A DNA stretch of 64,000 bases. Source: Youngiibacter multivorans. Lineage in GTDB: Bacteria; Bacillota; Clostridia; Clostridiales; Clostridiaceae. Made by a program: the position numbers and the translations under genes. The notes beneath the pieces are model-generated. The model saw nothing but the letters and a program-made list of their open reading frames with translations, did not search any database and was not told the origin of the DNA. Positions 22,232 through 31,455 of the stretch are shown piece after piece (position 1 is the stretch's first letter; each line of letters starts with the position of its first letter). Location: the NCBI RefSeq assembly GCF_017873395.1, contig NZ_JAGGKC010000020.1, positions 1 through 64,000 of the forward strand, given 5' to 3'.

Positions 22232-22814
22232 CTGCCAAATAGGGATATCATGTCAGCACTTTACACAAGGACCATATGATACAGAATCGTATAGATATAT
22301 CCACGCACATAATGTATTTCAGACATAATGAAGGTCCGGTTCCTTTACATTTGAATAGTGCAAAGCTACAACACAAGGTGCTTTGTGATGATTATTACTT
22401 GATATATGCTAATGTTATAAGTATTTTTTAGTTCTTGACTTCACTTGCAAACTCACGACTGAAGTCACAAGTATGCTCAACTTACTCATCAAGATAGAGT
22501 CAACTTCATTTTCTGTATTTTCAAATTCCAAAACTCAGACTGTTCCAATCTTCTCATCTCATCCGACTTCTTTTCTCGTGCTTGCACGCATTTTGACATC
22601 TATGGTGCATCACTCGAGATGTTTCATTCCATATTTTCAGAATATCACCTAAAATTGTGCTATGAGATCAATTTCCCATAAAACGGTTCCATAAATTGCA
22701 CTATTGGAAACCTTTGGTTCTGTACGTTCAAAACATGCAAATTGCATTAAATTGTTTGATATTCAAAGTATATATTTTTTGATTTCTTTTATACATGCAT
22801 GTAAACGATAAATG
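22232..22814. other. Left end of the IS element and intergenic DNA
   Basis: No gene was found. The first 250 bases belong to the left part of the IS element, ending in the hairpin near 22454-22471. The following 330 bases are AT-rich and show neither frames nor repeats until the promoter of the BMP lipoprotein gene. Confidence 0.4.
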
Positions 22815-22843
22815 TTGTGATTTTGTGAATAAATCCTTATAAT
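22815..22843 (+). promoter_or_regulatory. Promoter of the nucleoside ABC importer operon
   Basis: TTGTGA (22815-22820) and a perfect TATAAT (22838-22843) are separated by 17 bp. The start codon lies about 40 bases after the predicted transcription start, with GGAGGG at 22877-22882. Confidence 0.78.
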
Positions 22844-22890
22844 GAAGACAACGACAGAAAGTCGAACGAAGTAAACGGAGGGTTTTTCAT

Positions 22891-24048
22891 ATGAAAAAAA
22901 TGCTGGCTATTGTCATGTCCATCCTGCTTGTAGGTATGGTCGCCGCTGGTTGCGGATCTAAGTCACCGACTACCCCAACTACGCCGAGCGGATTTGAAAT
23001 TGCGCTTATCACCGACAAAGGAAACATCGATGACAAGTCATTCAACCAGGGAGCATGGGAAGGCGTCGTAAAGTTCGCTGAAGGCGCAAAAATCACACAC
23101 AAGTACTACAAGCCTGAGGAAGCATCAGATTCCGGATATCTTGCAGCCATAGACCTTGCAGTCACCGGAGGAGCAAAGGTAATAGTAACTCCTGGATTCC
23201 TGTTCGAGGTACCTATGTATGACGCGCAGACAAAATATCCTAACGTCAAGTTCATACTTCTTGATGGAGCACCTCATACAGCTGACTACAAGACATTCGA
23301 GACAAAGTCAAACGTAGCAAGCGTATTCTATGCTGAAGAAGAATCAGGATACCTTGCAGGCTATGCAGCAGTAATGGACGGCATGACCAAGCTTGGTTTC
23401 ATGGGCGGAATGGCAGTTCCTGCAGTTCAGGCATTCGGATACGGATTCCTTCAGGGTGCTGAGAATGCAGCCAAGGAGCTCGGACTCGCAGATGGATCAG
23501 TAAAGGTAACCTACCACTACACAGGTAACTTTGAAGAGAACGATACAAACAAGGCAACAGCAAAGACCATGTACCAGGAAGGTGCTGAAGTCATATTCGC
23601 TGCAGGCGGAGCAGTTGGTAAGTCAGTAATGTCTGCAGCTACTGAAGCAAATGCAAAGGTAATAGGAGTTGACGTTGACCAGAGATACGACAGCCCTACT
23701 GTAATCACTTCAGCAATGAAGGGACTCGGGGCATCAGTCATAAGCGTTCTTGAGTCGATATACAAGACCAACAGCTGGACCACCTATGCAGGAAAGTCAA
23801 CATACTTCAACGCAACCAATAATGGCGTAGGACTTCCTACAGCAGTAATTGGCGATACAAAGGCAAATGCATTCGACAGATTCAAGAAATTCGACAAGGC
23901 AGCATACGACAAGGCATATGAGTCCCTTTCAAAGGGAACTGTAGACCCGATCCGTGAGCTCAAGGTAGAAGCAAAGACAGGTTATGCGACTGCAACAGAA
24001 CTTAAGGACGGATTCAAGCTTGTTAAGGTTTCTGTAACTACCAGGTAA
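22891..24048 (+). CDS. BMP-family nucleoside-binding lipoprotein
   Basis: This 385-residue extracellular receptor of the BMP/PnrA family delivers a purine or other nucleoside to an ABC importer. A lipoprotein signal ends in VAAGC (Cys21). The mature protein begins with a Thr/Pro linker, then FEIALITDKGNIDDKSFNQGAWEGV, the BMP nucleoside-pocket motif, and later VIVTPGFLFEV and GFMGGMAVPAVQAFGYGF. It is the first gene of an operon with the double ATPase and two permeases. An internal hairpin follows it, consistent with excess receptor over transporter. Confidence 0.93.
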   Translation: MKKMLAIVMSILLVGMVAAGCGSKSPTTPTTPSGFEIALITDKGNIDDKSFNQGAWEGVVKFAEGAKITHKYYKPEEASDSGYLAAIDLAVTGGAKVIVTPGFLFEVPMYDAQTKYPNVKFILLDGAPHTADYKTFETKSNVASVFYAEEESGYLAGYAAVMDGMTKLGFMGGMAVPAVQAFGYGFLQGAENAAKELGLADGSVKVTYHYTGNFEENDTNKATAKTMYQEGAEVIFAAGGAVGKSVMSAATEANAKVIGVDVDQRYDSPTVITSAMKGLGASVISVLESIYKTNSWTTYAGKSTYFNATNNGVGLPTAVIGDTKANAFDRFKKFDKAAYDKAYESLSKGTVDPIRELKVEAKTGYATATELKDGFKLVKVSVTTR

Positions 24049-24104
24049 AAAATCAAGTCAGCTCGCATATTGGCCTGCGCCTTATGCAAGTCAGGAAAGC
24101 AAAT

Positions 24105-24134
24105 GGGGGAAGGCGCGAGTTTTCCCCTATTTTT
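24105..24134 (+). terminator. Intra-operon attenuating hairpin
   Basis: GGGGAA (24106-24111) can pair with TTCCCC (24122-24127), followed by TATTTTT. It lies between the receptor and the ATPase genes, where a partial terminator commonly sets the receptor-to-transporter ratio. Confidence 0.55.
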
Positions 24135-24167
24135 GTCTAAAATAACAGGGAGGAAGAAGAGGTTATC

Positions 24168-25718
24168 GTGGAAAACAACTATATTATCGAGATGCGCAAC
24201 ATAACCAAAGTGTTTCCAGGCATCATCGCAAATGATGATGTCACCCTTAACTTGAAAAAGGGCGAAGTCCATGCTCTTCTCGGTGAGAACGGAGCAGGAA
24301 AATCCACGCTCATGAGTGTCCTCTTCGGACTGTACCAGGCTGAAAAGGGCGAGATAAGGAAAAATGGACAGGTAGTCAAAATAAACAACCCGAACGATGC
24401 CAATAACCTTGGTATAGGAATGGTCCACCAGCACTTCAAGCTCGTCGAGATCTTCACAGTCCTTGAGAACATCATACTTGGTGTGGAGCCCATTAGAATG
24501 GGGTTTCTTGAAGAGAGCGAAGCAAGGGAGAAGGTGGTCAAGCTAAGCGAACAGTATGGACTGAAGGTAGACCCTGATGCCGTAATAGAGAAGATCAGTG
24601 TCGGTATGCAGCAGAGGGTGGAAATACTCAAGATGCTATACAGGGACAACGAGATACTGATATTCGACGAACCTACTGCTGTGCTCACTCCACAGGAAAT
24701 CAAGGAGCTCCTTGAGATAATGCGAGGCTTCGCAAAGGAAGGCAAGTCAATACTCTTCATAACCCACAAGCTCAATGAGATCAAGGAAGTTGCCGACAGA
24801 TGCACAGTGCTTAGAAAAGGCAAGTACATCGGTACGGTCGATGTCAAATCCACCTCCAAGGAAGAGCTGTCCAGGATGATGGTAGGCAGGGACATTGATT
24901 TTAGTATAGATAAGAAACCAAGCGAACCAGGAGATGTAGTTCTTTCTGTAAAGGGTGTTACAGTACCCTCCAAGACACACAAGAACAATGCGGTCAAGAA
25001 CGTATCTTTCGATGTTAAGAGGGGCGAGATTGTCTGCCTTGCAGGAATCGACGGAAACGGCCAGACTGAATTTGTTTCAGCACTTACAGGTCTTGAAAAA
25101 TCCACCGGTGGTACGATCACCCTTGGTGGCAAGGACCTCACAAAGGCATCAATCAGGCACCGTTCAGAATCAGGAATGAGCCACATACCTGAAGACAGGC
25201 ACAAACACGGACTTGTACTCGACTACAGCCTCGAGGAGAACCTGATACTCCAGAGGTACTGGCAGCCTGAGTTCCAGAAGAGTGGATTCCTGCGATTTGA
25301 TGCCATGAGAAAGTATGCTGAAAAGCTGATCAGCCAGTATGACGTGAGAAGCGGCCAGGGACCAGTTACACCTGCCAGGAGCATGTCAGGCGGAAATCAG
25401 CAGAAAGCCATCATCGCCAGGGAAATAGACAAGAAGCATGAGCTGCTTGTTGCAGTCCAGCCGACAAGAGGCCTTGATGTAGGAGCTATAGAATACATTC
25501 ATAAGCAGCTGGTTTCAACAAGGGACGCTGGAAAGGGTGTACTGCTGATATCTCTTGAGCTTGATGAGGTAATGAATGTAAGCGACAGGATCCTTGTCAT
25601 GTACGAGGGCGAAATCGTGGGAGAACTCGATCCGAAGAATACAACTGTCGAAGAACTCGGACTGTACATGTCTGGAGCAAAGAGGAATACGGCAAAGGAG
25701 AACAGCCATGGAGAATAA
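24168..25718 (+). CDS. Nucleoside ABC transporter ATP-binding protein (two ATPase domains)
   Basis: This 516-residue protein fuses two ATPase domains, as in NupO/YufO and sugar importers. The first has Walker A GENGAGKST (about residues 39-47), signature ISVGMQQRVEILK and Walker B EILIFDEPTAV. The second has the usual degenerate Walker A of this family (AGIDGNGQTEF), a good signature MSGGNQQKAIIARE and a terminal VQPTRGLDVGAIE. The start is GTG at 24168, five bases after a GAGG. It follows the BMP receptor and couples to the two permeases. Confidence 0.93.
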   Translation: MENNYIIEMRNITKVFPGIIANDDVTLNLKKGEVHALLGENGAGKSTLMSVLFGLYQAEKGEIRKNGQVVKINNPNDANNLGIGMVHQHFKLVEIFTVLENIILGVEPIRMGFLEESEAREKVVKLSEQYGLKVDPDAVIEKISVGMQQRVEILKMLYRDNEILIFDEPTAVLTPQEIKELLEIMRGFAKEGKSILFITHKLNEIKEVADRCTVLRKGKYIGTVDVKSTSKEELSRMMVGRDIDFSIDKKPSEPGDVVLSVKGVTVPSKTHKNNAVKNVSFDVKRGEIVCLAGIDGNGQTEFVSALTGLEKSTGGTITLGGKDLTKASIRHRSESGMSHIPEDRHKHGLVLDYSLEENLILQRYWQPEFQKSGFLRFDAMRKYAEKLISQYDVRSGQGPVTPARSMSGGNQQKAIIAREIDKKHELLVAVQPTRGLDVGAIEYIHKQLVSTRDAGKGVLLISLELDEVMNVSDRILVMYEGEIVGELDPKNTTVEELGLYMSGAKRNTAKENSHGE

Positions 25719-26823
25719 GAAGACTTTTGACATCATGAAAATAACCAAGAGCAAGGGATTCTCATCCTTCACCTCCGCACTGCTTGCTATATTCCTGGGA
25801 CTTGTATTTGGATTCATAGTAATGCTGGCTGCTGATGCAGGAAATGCAATAGCTGGATTCACAAACGTAATGGCCGGAGGCTTCAAGCGTCTGGGCGACG
25901 TCTTCTACTTCGCGACCCCTATAATGATGACCGGTCTTGCTGTGGGCTTCGCCTTCAAGATGGGACTCTTCAACATCGGAGCTTCAGGACAGTACACCAT
26001 GGGTATGTTCTTCGCTCTCTATGTGGGATTCATGGTAAAGCTTCCTGGCAGCCTTCACTGGATAGCAGCTATCCTTGCAGGAATGATAGGCGGCATGCTT
26101 TGGGGTATAATCCCCGGAGTATTCAAAGCGATACTTAATGTCAACGAGGTAATAACTTCGATCATGTTCAACTACATCGGAATGTACCTAATTGACATGC
26201 TCATACAGAGCAACGGCACAATGTATGTATCTGCTAAGACAAGGACAAACTATCTGCCGTCAACAGTTCAGCTTCCCTCACTTGGGATAAGCGGTTCAAA
26301 TGTCAACATTTCGATTATCATTGCCATAATAATCGGTGTACTGCTATATATCCTGCTTCAGAAGACCACCTTCGGATATGAGCTTAAGGCTACAGGATTC
26401 AACAAGTTCGCGGCAGACTATGCCGGAATGAACGGTAAGAAGAATATAATCCTCACCATGGCAATAGCAGGAGCCCTTGCAGGACTGGGCGGTGCCTTTG
26501 CAATACTTGCGCCATCAGGTATCACAGGCAGCAGCATGACCTATGAGCCTATCAATATAATCGCTTCTGCAGGCTTCAACGGAATCGCTGTAGCGCTCCT
26601 CGGAAACTCACACCCGCTCGGTATAATCTTCTCCGCCCTCTTCATATCGCATATCCAGAGAGGCGGAACGCTTGCAAGCCTCCAGGGCTACAAGCCGGAG
26701 ATCATTGACGTAGTTATCGCCGTAATAATATACTTCTCAGCTTTTGCGATGGTAATGAACGCAGCAGTCGGCAGGTTCTTTAAGAAGCGGATGCACAGGA
26801 ATGAAGCAAAGGAGGCGAAGTAA
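25708..26823 (+). CDS. Nucleoside ABC transporter permease
   Basis: This 371-residue permease of the BPD/LivH-like family (NupP type) has about ten membrane helices and the conserved VNEVITSIMFNYIG and YELKATGFNKFAADYAGMN coupling segment. The ATG at 25708 has AAAGGAG eight bases upstream and overlaps the ATPase stop by 11 bp; a longer frame begins inside the ATPase gene. It pairs with the next permease to form the channel. Confidence 0.92.
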   Translation: MENKKTFDIMKITKSKGFSSFTSALLAIFLGLVFGFIVMLAADAGNAIAGFTNVMAGGFKRLGDVFYFATPIMMTGLAVGFAFKMGLFNIGASGQYTMGMFFALYVGFMVKLPGSLHWIAAILAGMIGGMLWGIIPGVFKAILNVNEVITSIMFNYIGMYLIDMLIQSNGTMYVSAKTRTNYLPSTVQLPSLGISGSNVNISIIIAIIIGVLLYILLQKTTFGYELKATGFNKFAADYAGMNGKKNIILTMAIAGALAGLGGAFAILAPSGITGSSMTYEPINIIASAGFNGIAVALLGNSHPLGIIFSALFISHIQRGGTLASLQGYKPEIIDVVIAVIIYFSAFAMVMNAAVGRFFKKRMHRNEAKEAK

Positions 26824-27789
26824 GTGGATACTCTATACTATCTTATACAAAATATGCTTCCTGTAGGAATTCCACTGCTTCTTGTAGCGCTTGGAGGAAT
26901 GTACAGTGAAAGAAGCGGCGTAATCAACATAGCCCTCGAAGGAATAATGCTGTTCGGAGCCTTCTTCGGTGCCCTGTTCGTATTCTCAGTTCAGAAGAGC
27001 GGAATGAGTCCGCAGACCATACTCCTGCTTGGCATGGTAGTAGCTGCGATCTCAGGGTTGATATATTCCCTGCTGCTCTCGTTCGCGGCAGTAAGCATGA
27101 AGGCTAACCAGACAATCACAGGAACATCACTCAACATGCTCATACCTGCAGCAATACTTCTGTTTGCCAAGATGTTCTTCAACAGCGACGGAATCACAAC
27201 AGACATGAACTTCTATATACAGAAGGTCCCTGTCCTAGGTGATATTCCTGTAATAGGACAGCTTTTCTTCCAGAAGACCTACATGACAATATATATAGGA
27301 TTCGTACTCATGGCCATTGTAACGGTGATCTTCTACAAGACAAGGTTCGGCCTGAGGCTCAGGGCCTGCGGGGAACATCCCCAGGCTGCTGACTCTGTAG
27401 GAATAAACGTATACTTCATGAGATATGCTGGAGTCAGCATATCGGGAATCCTTGCAGGAATAGGTGGCTTCTTCTACTCGGTCGGGGTAATGGACGGCAA
27501 TGTCAACGGACATACCGGAGTCGCCGGATTCGGATTCCTAGCTCTGGCGGTAATGATATTCGGGCAGTGGAGACCTGGAAGGATACTCTTTGCAGCGATG
27601 TTCTTCGCATTCCTGAGGACCCTTGCATACTCAGTAGCCCTGATACCGTTCCTTAACAACCTGGGTATCAACCAGACCTACTACAAGATGCTTCCATACG
27701 TAGCCACTATGGTTGTCCTCGCCTTCACCTCAAAGAAATCAAGGGCTCCGAAGGCTGAAGGAATACCATACGACAAATCGCTTAGATAA
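26824..27789 (+). CDS. Nucleoside ABC transporter permease (second subunit)
   Basis: This 321-residue membrane protein is the NupQ-type partner. Features are GVINIALEGIMLFGAFFGALF near the N-terminus, QTITGTSLNMLIPA and the coupling segment GLRLRACGEHPQAADSVGINV. The GTG start follows the previous stop immediately, with GGAGG eight bases upstream. It completes the four-gene nucleoside importer, which ends in a hairpin. Confidence 0.92.
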   Translation: MDTLYYLIQNMLPVGIPLLLVALGGMYSERSGVINIALEGIMLFGAFFGALFVFSVQKSGMSPQTILLLGMVVAAISGLIYSLLLSFAAVSMKANQTITGTSLNMLIPAAILLFAKMFFNSDGITTDMNFYIQKVPVLGDIPVIGQLFFQKTYMTIYIGFVLMAIVTVIFYKTRFGLRLRACGEHPQAADSVGINVYFMRYAGVSISGILAGIGGFFYSVGVMDGNVNGHTGVAGFGFLALAVMIFGQWRPGRILFAAMFFAFLRTLAYSVALIPFLNNLGINQTYYKMLPYVATMVVLAFTSKKSRAPKAEGIPYDKSLR

Positions 27790-27808
27790 TAAACTGAATA
27801 ATAACAAT

Positions 27809-27855
27809 GGAAGAAGAGCAGCCAATCCAAAAAAGATTGGCTGTTCTTCTTCCAT
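27809..27855 (+). terminator. Hairpin after the nucleoside importer operon
   Basis: A 19-bp stem (27809-27827 with 27835-27853, one G-T pair) lies 20 bases after the last stop. The following T-run is poor, but the stem is long and isolated. Confidence 0.65.
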
Positions 27856-27927
27856 ATCAGTATGTCATTGATCAGGTCATTACCCAGGTCATATTCAGAT
27901 ATTCACGAAATTATACTCCCGAAATAG

Positions 27928-27985
27928 CAAGAACATGATTTACAAGATCGTATTCTTGTAAATCATGTTCTTGTATGGTATAACG
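27928..27985 (+). promoter_or_regulatory. 20-bp perfect inverted repeat overlapping a promoter
   Basis: The arms 27928-27947 and 27954-27973 are exact complements with a 6-base spacer. The right arm contains a -35-like TTGTAA (27956-27961), and TATAAC (27979-27984) follows with 17 bp spacing. The gene start is 28 bases later. It may be an operator for autoregulation or a cruciform/hairpin; both are inference. Confidence 0.6.
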
Positions 27986-28012
27986 TAGATAATGAACAGA
28001 TTGGAGGCGACT

Positions 28013-29395
28013 ATGATGGACTTTGTGGGAAGAGTTAAAGAACTTGCTGGTCTTGAAAAACAGTATGAAAGCGCAAAATTTGAGTTCAGCGTAATTTATG
28101 GAAGGCGAAGAGTCGGCAAAACATGGCTGATACAGAAATTCATTCAAGATAGATCAGCTATTTACTATATGGGAATTGAAGCTGGTGCATCAAGCAACCT
28201 ACAGTCTTTGTCACGAGAAATCCACAGATTCACTGGCAGCGAAGGAATGGCTCCTTGGCAGACTTATGAAGATTTGTTCCACTATCTTGCAATGATATCA
28301 AAAGATCGGAGAATCGTCTTTGTAATTGACGAGTATCCATACCTTGCAGCTTCAGCACCAGAAATTTCCTCGCTGATACAGAAATTCTGCGACCATGAAT
28401 GGCGAGATTCAAGATTGCATCTAATATTATGCGGCTCGTCGATGAGTTTCATGGAGCATCAGGTGCTTGGAGCCAAGAGCCCGCTGTACGGCAGAAGTAC
28501 TGCTCAGTACCGCCTTATGCCATTCACATTCTTTGAGACCTTAGATTATCTTGCTCCGATGAGTAAGGAAGATTCAGCAATAATTCACTGCGCAACAGGT
28601 GGAATTGCAGAGTACCTAAGTCATGTGGATAAATCAAAATCGCTTGAGGCCAACTTGATTTCATTGTTCTTCGAAAGCAGCGGAAGACTTTATGAGGAAC
28701 CTTCAAATATTCTGAAGCAGGAACTTAGAGAGCCCCGAGTTTACAATGACATATTGGATGCCATGGCAAAAGGTTCTAGCAAAAGCAATGAAATAGCCAC
28801 AAAGGTCAATATGCAGTCAGGTGCAATAAACCGTTACTTCGAATCTCTTGCAGACCTTGGTATAATCAGAAAAGAAAAGCCAATTGGCAATGAATCAGGC
28901 AGAAAGACGATATACAGGATTCAGGATGGATGCTTCAGATTCTGGTACCGCTTTGTGATGCCGAACCAAAGCGCCATAATGTCAGGACTTGGAGTTCAAG
29001 TTTTTGAGAAAGTAGTAAAGCCAGTCATACCAGAATTTATGGGTCAGGGCTTTGAAGACATATTCTTCGACCACTTCGACAAATGGAACCATGATGGTCT
29101 GTTTCCGGATCTTGTGACAAAACGAGGAAGATGGTGGGGAAACAATCTACTCGAACACCGGGAAGAGGAAATTGATCTGGTAGGAGTAGGAATTCAAATG
29201 AAATTCTTTGGCGAAGCGAAATGGAGAAATGAAAAAGCTGGCATCGAAGTCTTCCAGTCACTGGAGAAAAAGAGCCGCCTAATCGAATCTGCAAAAAGGT
29301 ACTATATTATATTCAGCAAGTCAGGATTTACCGAATCCATTGTTGATTTTTCGAAAGACAGGGACGACATCCTTCTTTTTACATTCCTTGACTAA
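28013..29395 (+). CDS. AAA-type ATPase with C-terminal DUF234 domain
   Basis: This 460-residue protein has an N-terminal P-loop ATPase: Walker A GRRRVGKT at about 30-37 and Walker B IVFVIDEYPYLA at about 100-111, plus SSMSFM and LYGRSTAQYRL, the sensor region of archaeal-type ATPases. A winged helix (SKSNEIATKVNMQSGAINRYFESLADLGII) and a nuclease-like DUF234 end (FPDLVTKRGRWWGNN...EEIDLVGVG...FGEAKW) follow. The last part resembles restriction-endonuclease-fold motifs E-D-ExK. The ATG at 28013 is five bases after GGAGG. The family is abundant and often mobile; its function is not known. Confidence 0.85.
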   Translation: MMDFVGRVKELAGLEKQYESAKFEFSVIYGRRRVGKTWLIQKFIQDRSAIYYMGIEAGASSNLQSLSREIHRFTGSEGMAPWQTYEDLFHYLAMISKDRRIVFVIDEYPYLAASAPEISSLIQKFCDHEWRDSRLHLILCGSSMSFMEHQVLGAKSPLYGRSTAQYRLMPFTFFETLDYLAPMSKEDSAIIHCATGGIAEYLSHVDKSKSLEANLISLFFESSGRLYEEPSNILKQELREPRVYNDILDAMAKGSSKSNEIATKVNMQSGAINRYFESLADLGIIRKEKPIGNESGRKTIYRIQDGCFRFWYRFVMPNQSAIMSGLGVQVFEKVVKPVIPEFMGQGFEDIFFDHFDKWNHDGLFPDLVTKRGRWWGNNLLEHREEEIDLVGVGIQMKFFGEAKWRNEKAGIEVFQSLEKKSRLIESAKRYYIIFSKSGFTESIVDFSKDRDDILLFTFLD

Positions 29396-29396
29396 A

Positions 29397-29428
29397 TTAA
29401 GTCCGCAGGATAACCCCTGCGGACTTAA
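29397..29428. terminator. Hairpin between convergent DUF234 and DMT genes
   Basis: A 13-bp perfect stem (TTAAGTCCGCAGG and complement) flanks a 6-base loop. It serves as a likely bidirectional stop although T-runs are modest on both sides. Confidence 0.6.
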
Positions 29429-29445
29429 AAACGCTCAATTATTAC

Positions 29446-30294
29446 TTAGCTCACAGCGTTCGCTGACCTGACTGATATAATGTTTCTCCATACCACAGCT
29501 GATAGAACCACTAGCCCTCCAGCAAGAGAAAACAGTGTCGGCACTTCACCATCGAATATGAATACCCAGAAGGGATTGAGAAGAGGTTCAATTACAGTGA
29601 TAAGAATGGCTTCAAGCGCCTTGAGGTGCCTTATTGCCAGGGCGTAAAGTATGTATGATACGCCGAGCTGGATGGTTCCCAGAAGAACTATCCCGATAAG
29701 GCTCTTAAGGTCCGGCAGTCCTCCCAATATGAAAGGTATCGATATAAGGAATGTTGCAAAGTTCCCCAGAAGCATCGTCTCGACAGGTGACCCGTCCTTC
29801 TGGAACCTGAGGGCTATGGTAACGCATGCAAGGAAGAAGCCGGATAGTATCGCCACTATGTTTCCTGCTGTATTACCCTTCCCGGCTGAATCAGTAAAGA
29901 ACAGGACCATTCCACCAAGCACGATTATTATGGATACTATATCGAACCATCTTACCTTCTCCTTCAGAAGCCATACTGACAGCCCTGCTACGAATGCAGG
30001 TGCAGTGTACTGCAGAAGGATGGCATTGGCTGATGTGGTCATTTTATTGGCTATGACAAACATGATGACTGTGCAGGCATATGCAGCAGCTCCAGCCAGC
30101 TGTGGCTTTGACAAAGTTATCTTCGGTTTCTTCAGATAGAAGAGTATGAGAAAGCCTGCAATCAGGCTTCTTGAGCCGGCTATTGCAACAGGATTCCAAT
30201 CCACAAGCTTTATAAGTATTCCTCCGGTACTCCACAGCACTGCTGCTGCCAGTAGCTGAAGAATCGCTTTCTTTCTTTCGTTAATTTGAATCAC
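29446..30294 (-). CDS. DMT-superfamily (EamA) transporter
   Basis: This 282-residue protein has ten membrane helices in two EamA repeats (about 8-130 and 150-275). Repeat features include AVLWSTGGILIKL at the start, ITVIEPLLNPFWVFIFDGE near the end and small conserved Pro/Gly residues. Family members export amino acids or metabolites. It is a single gene, and the substrate cannot be inferred from its neighbours. Confidence 0.88.
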   Translation of the reverse strand: MIQINERKKAILQLLAAAVLWSTGGILIKLVDWNPVAIAGSRSLIAGFLILFYLKKPKITLSKPQLAGAAAYACTVIMFVIANKMTTSANAILLQYTAPAFVAGLSVWLLKEKVRWFDIVSIIIVLGGMVLFFTDSAGKGNTAGNIVAILSGFFLACVTIALRFQKDGSPVETMLLGNFATFLISIPFILGGLPDLKSLIGIVLLGTIQLGVSYILYALAIRHLKALEAILITVIEPLLNPFWVFIFDGEVPTLFSLAGGLVVLSAVVWRNIISVRSANAVS

Positions 30295-30511
30295 CCCTTT
30301 TTAGGATACTTGATTATTATACAACCATCGTCTTTTATTGTCAGTACAGTGAAAGCAGATAATATCAGTATCTACGGATAATCATAGTTAACTTGTTAAC
30401 GAATATTTAACATCGTAAGTGACTTTAAAACGTCTCTGACACTATGATTTCCATATGTATGTATTACAATATAATTGACCTTAGACCTGAATCATCAGAG
30501 GGGGATTTTTT

Positions 30512-31444
30512 ATGGTAATTGACGCTAAAAATCTTGTAAAACGTTATGGGACACTTACTGCACTGGACCATCTGGACATTGGGGTGCATGAAGGAGAGGT
30601 ATTCGGACTCCTTGGCCCGAATGGGTCAGGAAAGACAACTGCGATAAACTGTATCCTGTCCCTTCTCGAGTATGATGAAGGAACGATCGAAGTGTTCGGA
30701 ATGCCCATGACACCCGAGAACTACGCGGCAAAGAGGGATATCGGCATTGTAATGCAGAACGTCGCCGTATTCCAGGAACTTACAGTATATGAGAACATTG
30801 ACTATTTCTGCGGACTTTATGTGACCGATAAGGCACTCAGGAAAAAGCTGGTGGATGAGGCCATCGCCTTCACAGGGCTGGAGGATTTTCGCAAGTTCCG
30901 TCCAAAGAAGCTGTCGGGCGGACTTCTGAGGAGACTTAACATCGCCTGCGGTATAGCCCACAAGCCAAAGCTCATCATCCTCGATGAGCCTACTGTGGCG
31001 GTTGATCCGCAGAGCAGGAACAAAATCCTTGAAGGAATAACCGAGCTCAACAGGAACGGAGCAACTGTAGTATATACCTCCCACTATATGGAGGAAGTTG
31101 AGCAGATTTGCACAAGGATAATGATAATAGACAAGGGAAAGGCAATAGCCACAGGAACCAAGGATGAGCTTAAGGAAATGGTCTCCATAGGTGAAAAGGT
31201 TATTGTTGATACAGCTGAACCTGGTGAGCGTGTCATGAATGAATTCAGAAGCATTGATGGAGCATCCTCTGTCTCTTACTCAGACGGCGCACTTACAGTA
31301 ATCTCTGAAAAGGGCATGAGCAGTATCGAGGAAGTCCTGGAAATCCTTAAGAGGACAGGCGCCCCGTATTCGAGGATAAGAACAGAGCTGCCAACTCTAA
31401 ACGACGTATTCCTCGAAATCACCGGCAAGGAGCTTAGAGACTAA
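30512..31444 (+). CDS. ABC exporter ATP-binding protein
   Basis: This 310-residue ATPase belongs to the CcmA/DrrA-like exporter group. Walker A GPNGSGKTT is at about residues 36-44. LSGGLLRRLNIACGIAHKPKLIILDEPTVAVDP holds the signature and Walker B (about 130-162), with the switch TSHYMEE after it. The C-terminal 80 residues form an extra domain typical of exporters. AGGGGGA sits before the ATG. It is followed by two ABC-2 permease genes on overlapping frames. The exported compound, perhaps a lipid, peptide or drug, is not known. Confidence 0.92.
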   Translation: MVIDAKNLVKRYGTLTALDHLDIGVHEGEVFGLLGPNGSGKTTAINCILSLLEYDEGTIEVFGMPMTPENYAAKRDIGIVMQNVAVFQELTVYENIDYFCGLYVTDKALRKKLVDEAIAFTGLEDFRKFRPKKLSGGLLRRLNIACGIAHKPKLIILDEPTVAVDPQSRNKILEGITELNRNGATVVYTSHYMEEVEQICTRIMIIDKGKAIATGTKDELKEMVSIGEKVIVDTAEPGERVMNEFRSIDGASSVSYSDGALTVISEKGMSSIEEVLEILKRTGAPYSRIRTELPTLNDVFLEITGKELRD

Positions 31445-31455
31445 GGAGGGTTCTG

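Larger units (their letters stand above)
20671..22485 (-). mobile_element. IS200/IS605-family element with intact tnpB and decayed tnpA
   Basis: Both ends carry the subterminal palindromes of this family. The right end has a CATGACTAAAGTCACGAG hairpin (about 20681-20698), and the left end a similar CACGACTGAAGTCACAAG (about 22454-22471). GAGCATAC (20712-20719) and its complement GTATGCTC (22471-22478) are also mirrored near the ends. tnpA is broken but tnpB and both ends are preserved, so the element could move only if a transposase acts in trans. The right boundary is placed after GTTTCAA at 20671; the left boundary is approximate. Confidence 0.8.

Noticed and set aside
24179..25204. 341-codon minus-strand frame opposite the nucleoside ATPase gene
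   Set aside because: Shadow frame; the plus-strand ATPase has all motifs and the minus frame has low-complexity Ser/Leu composition.
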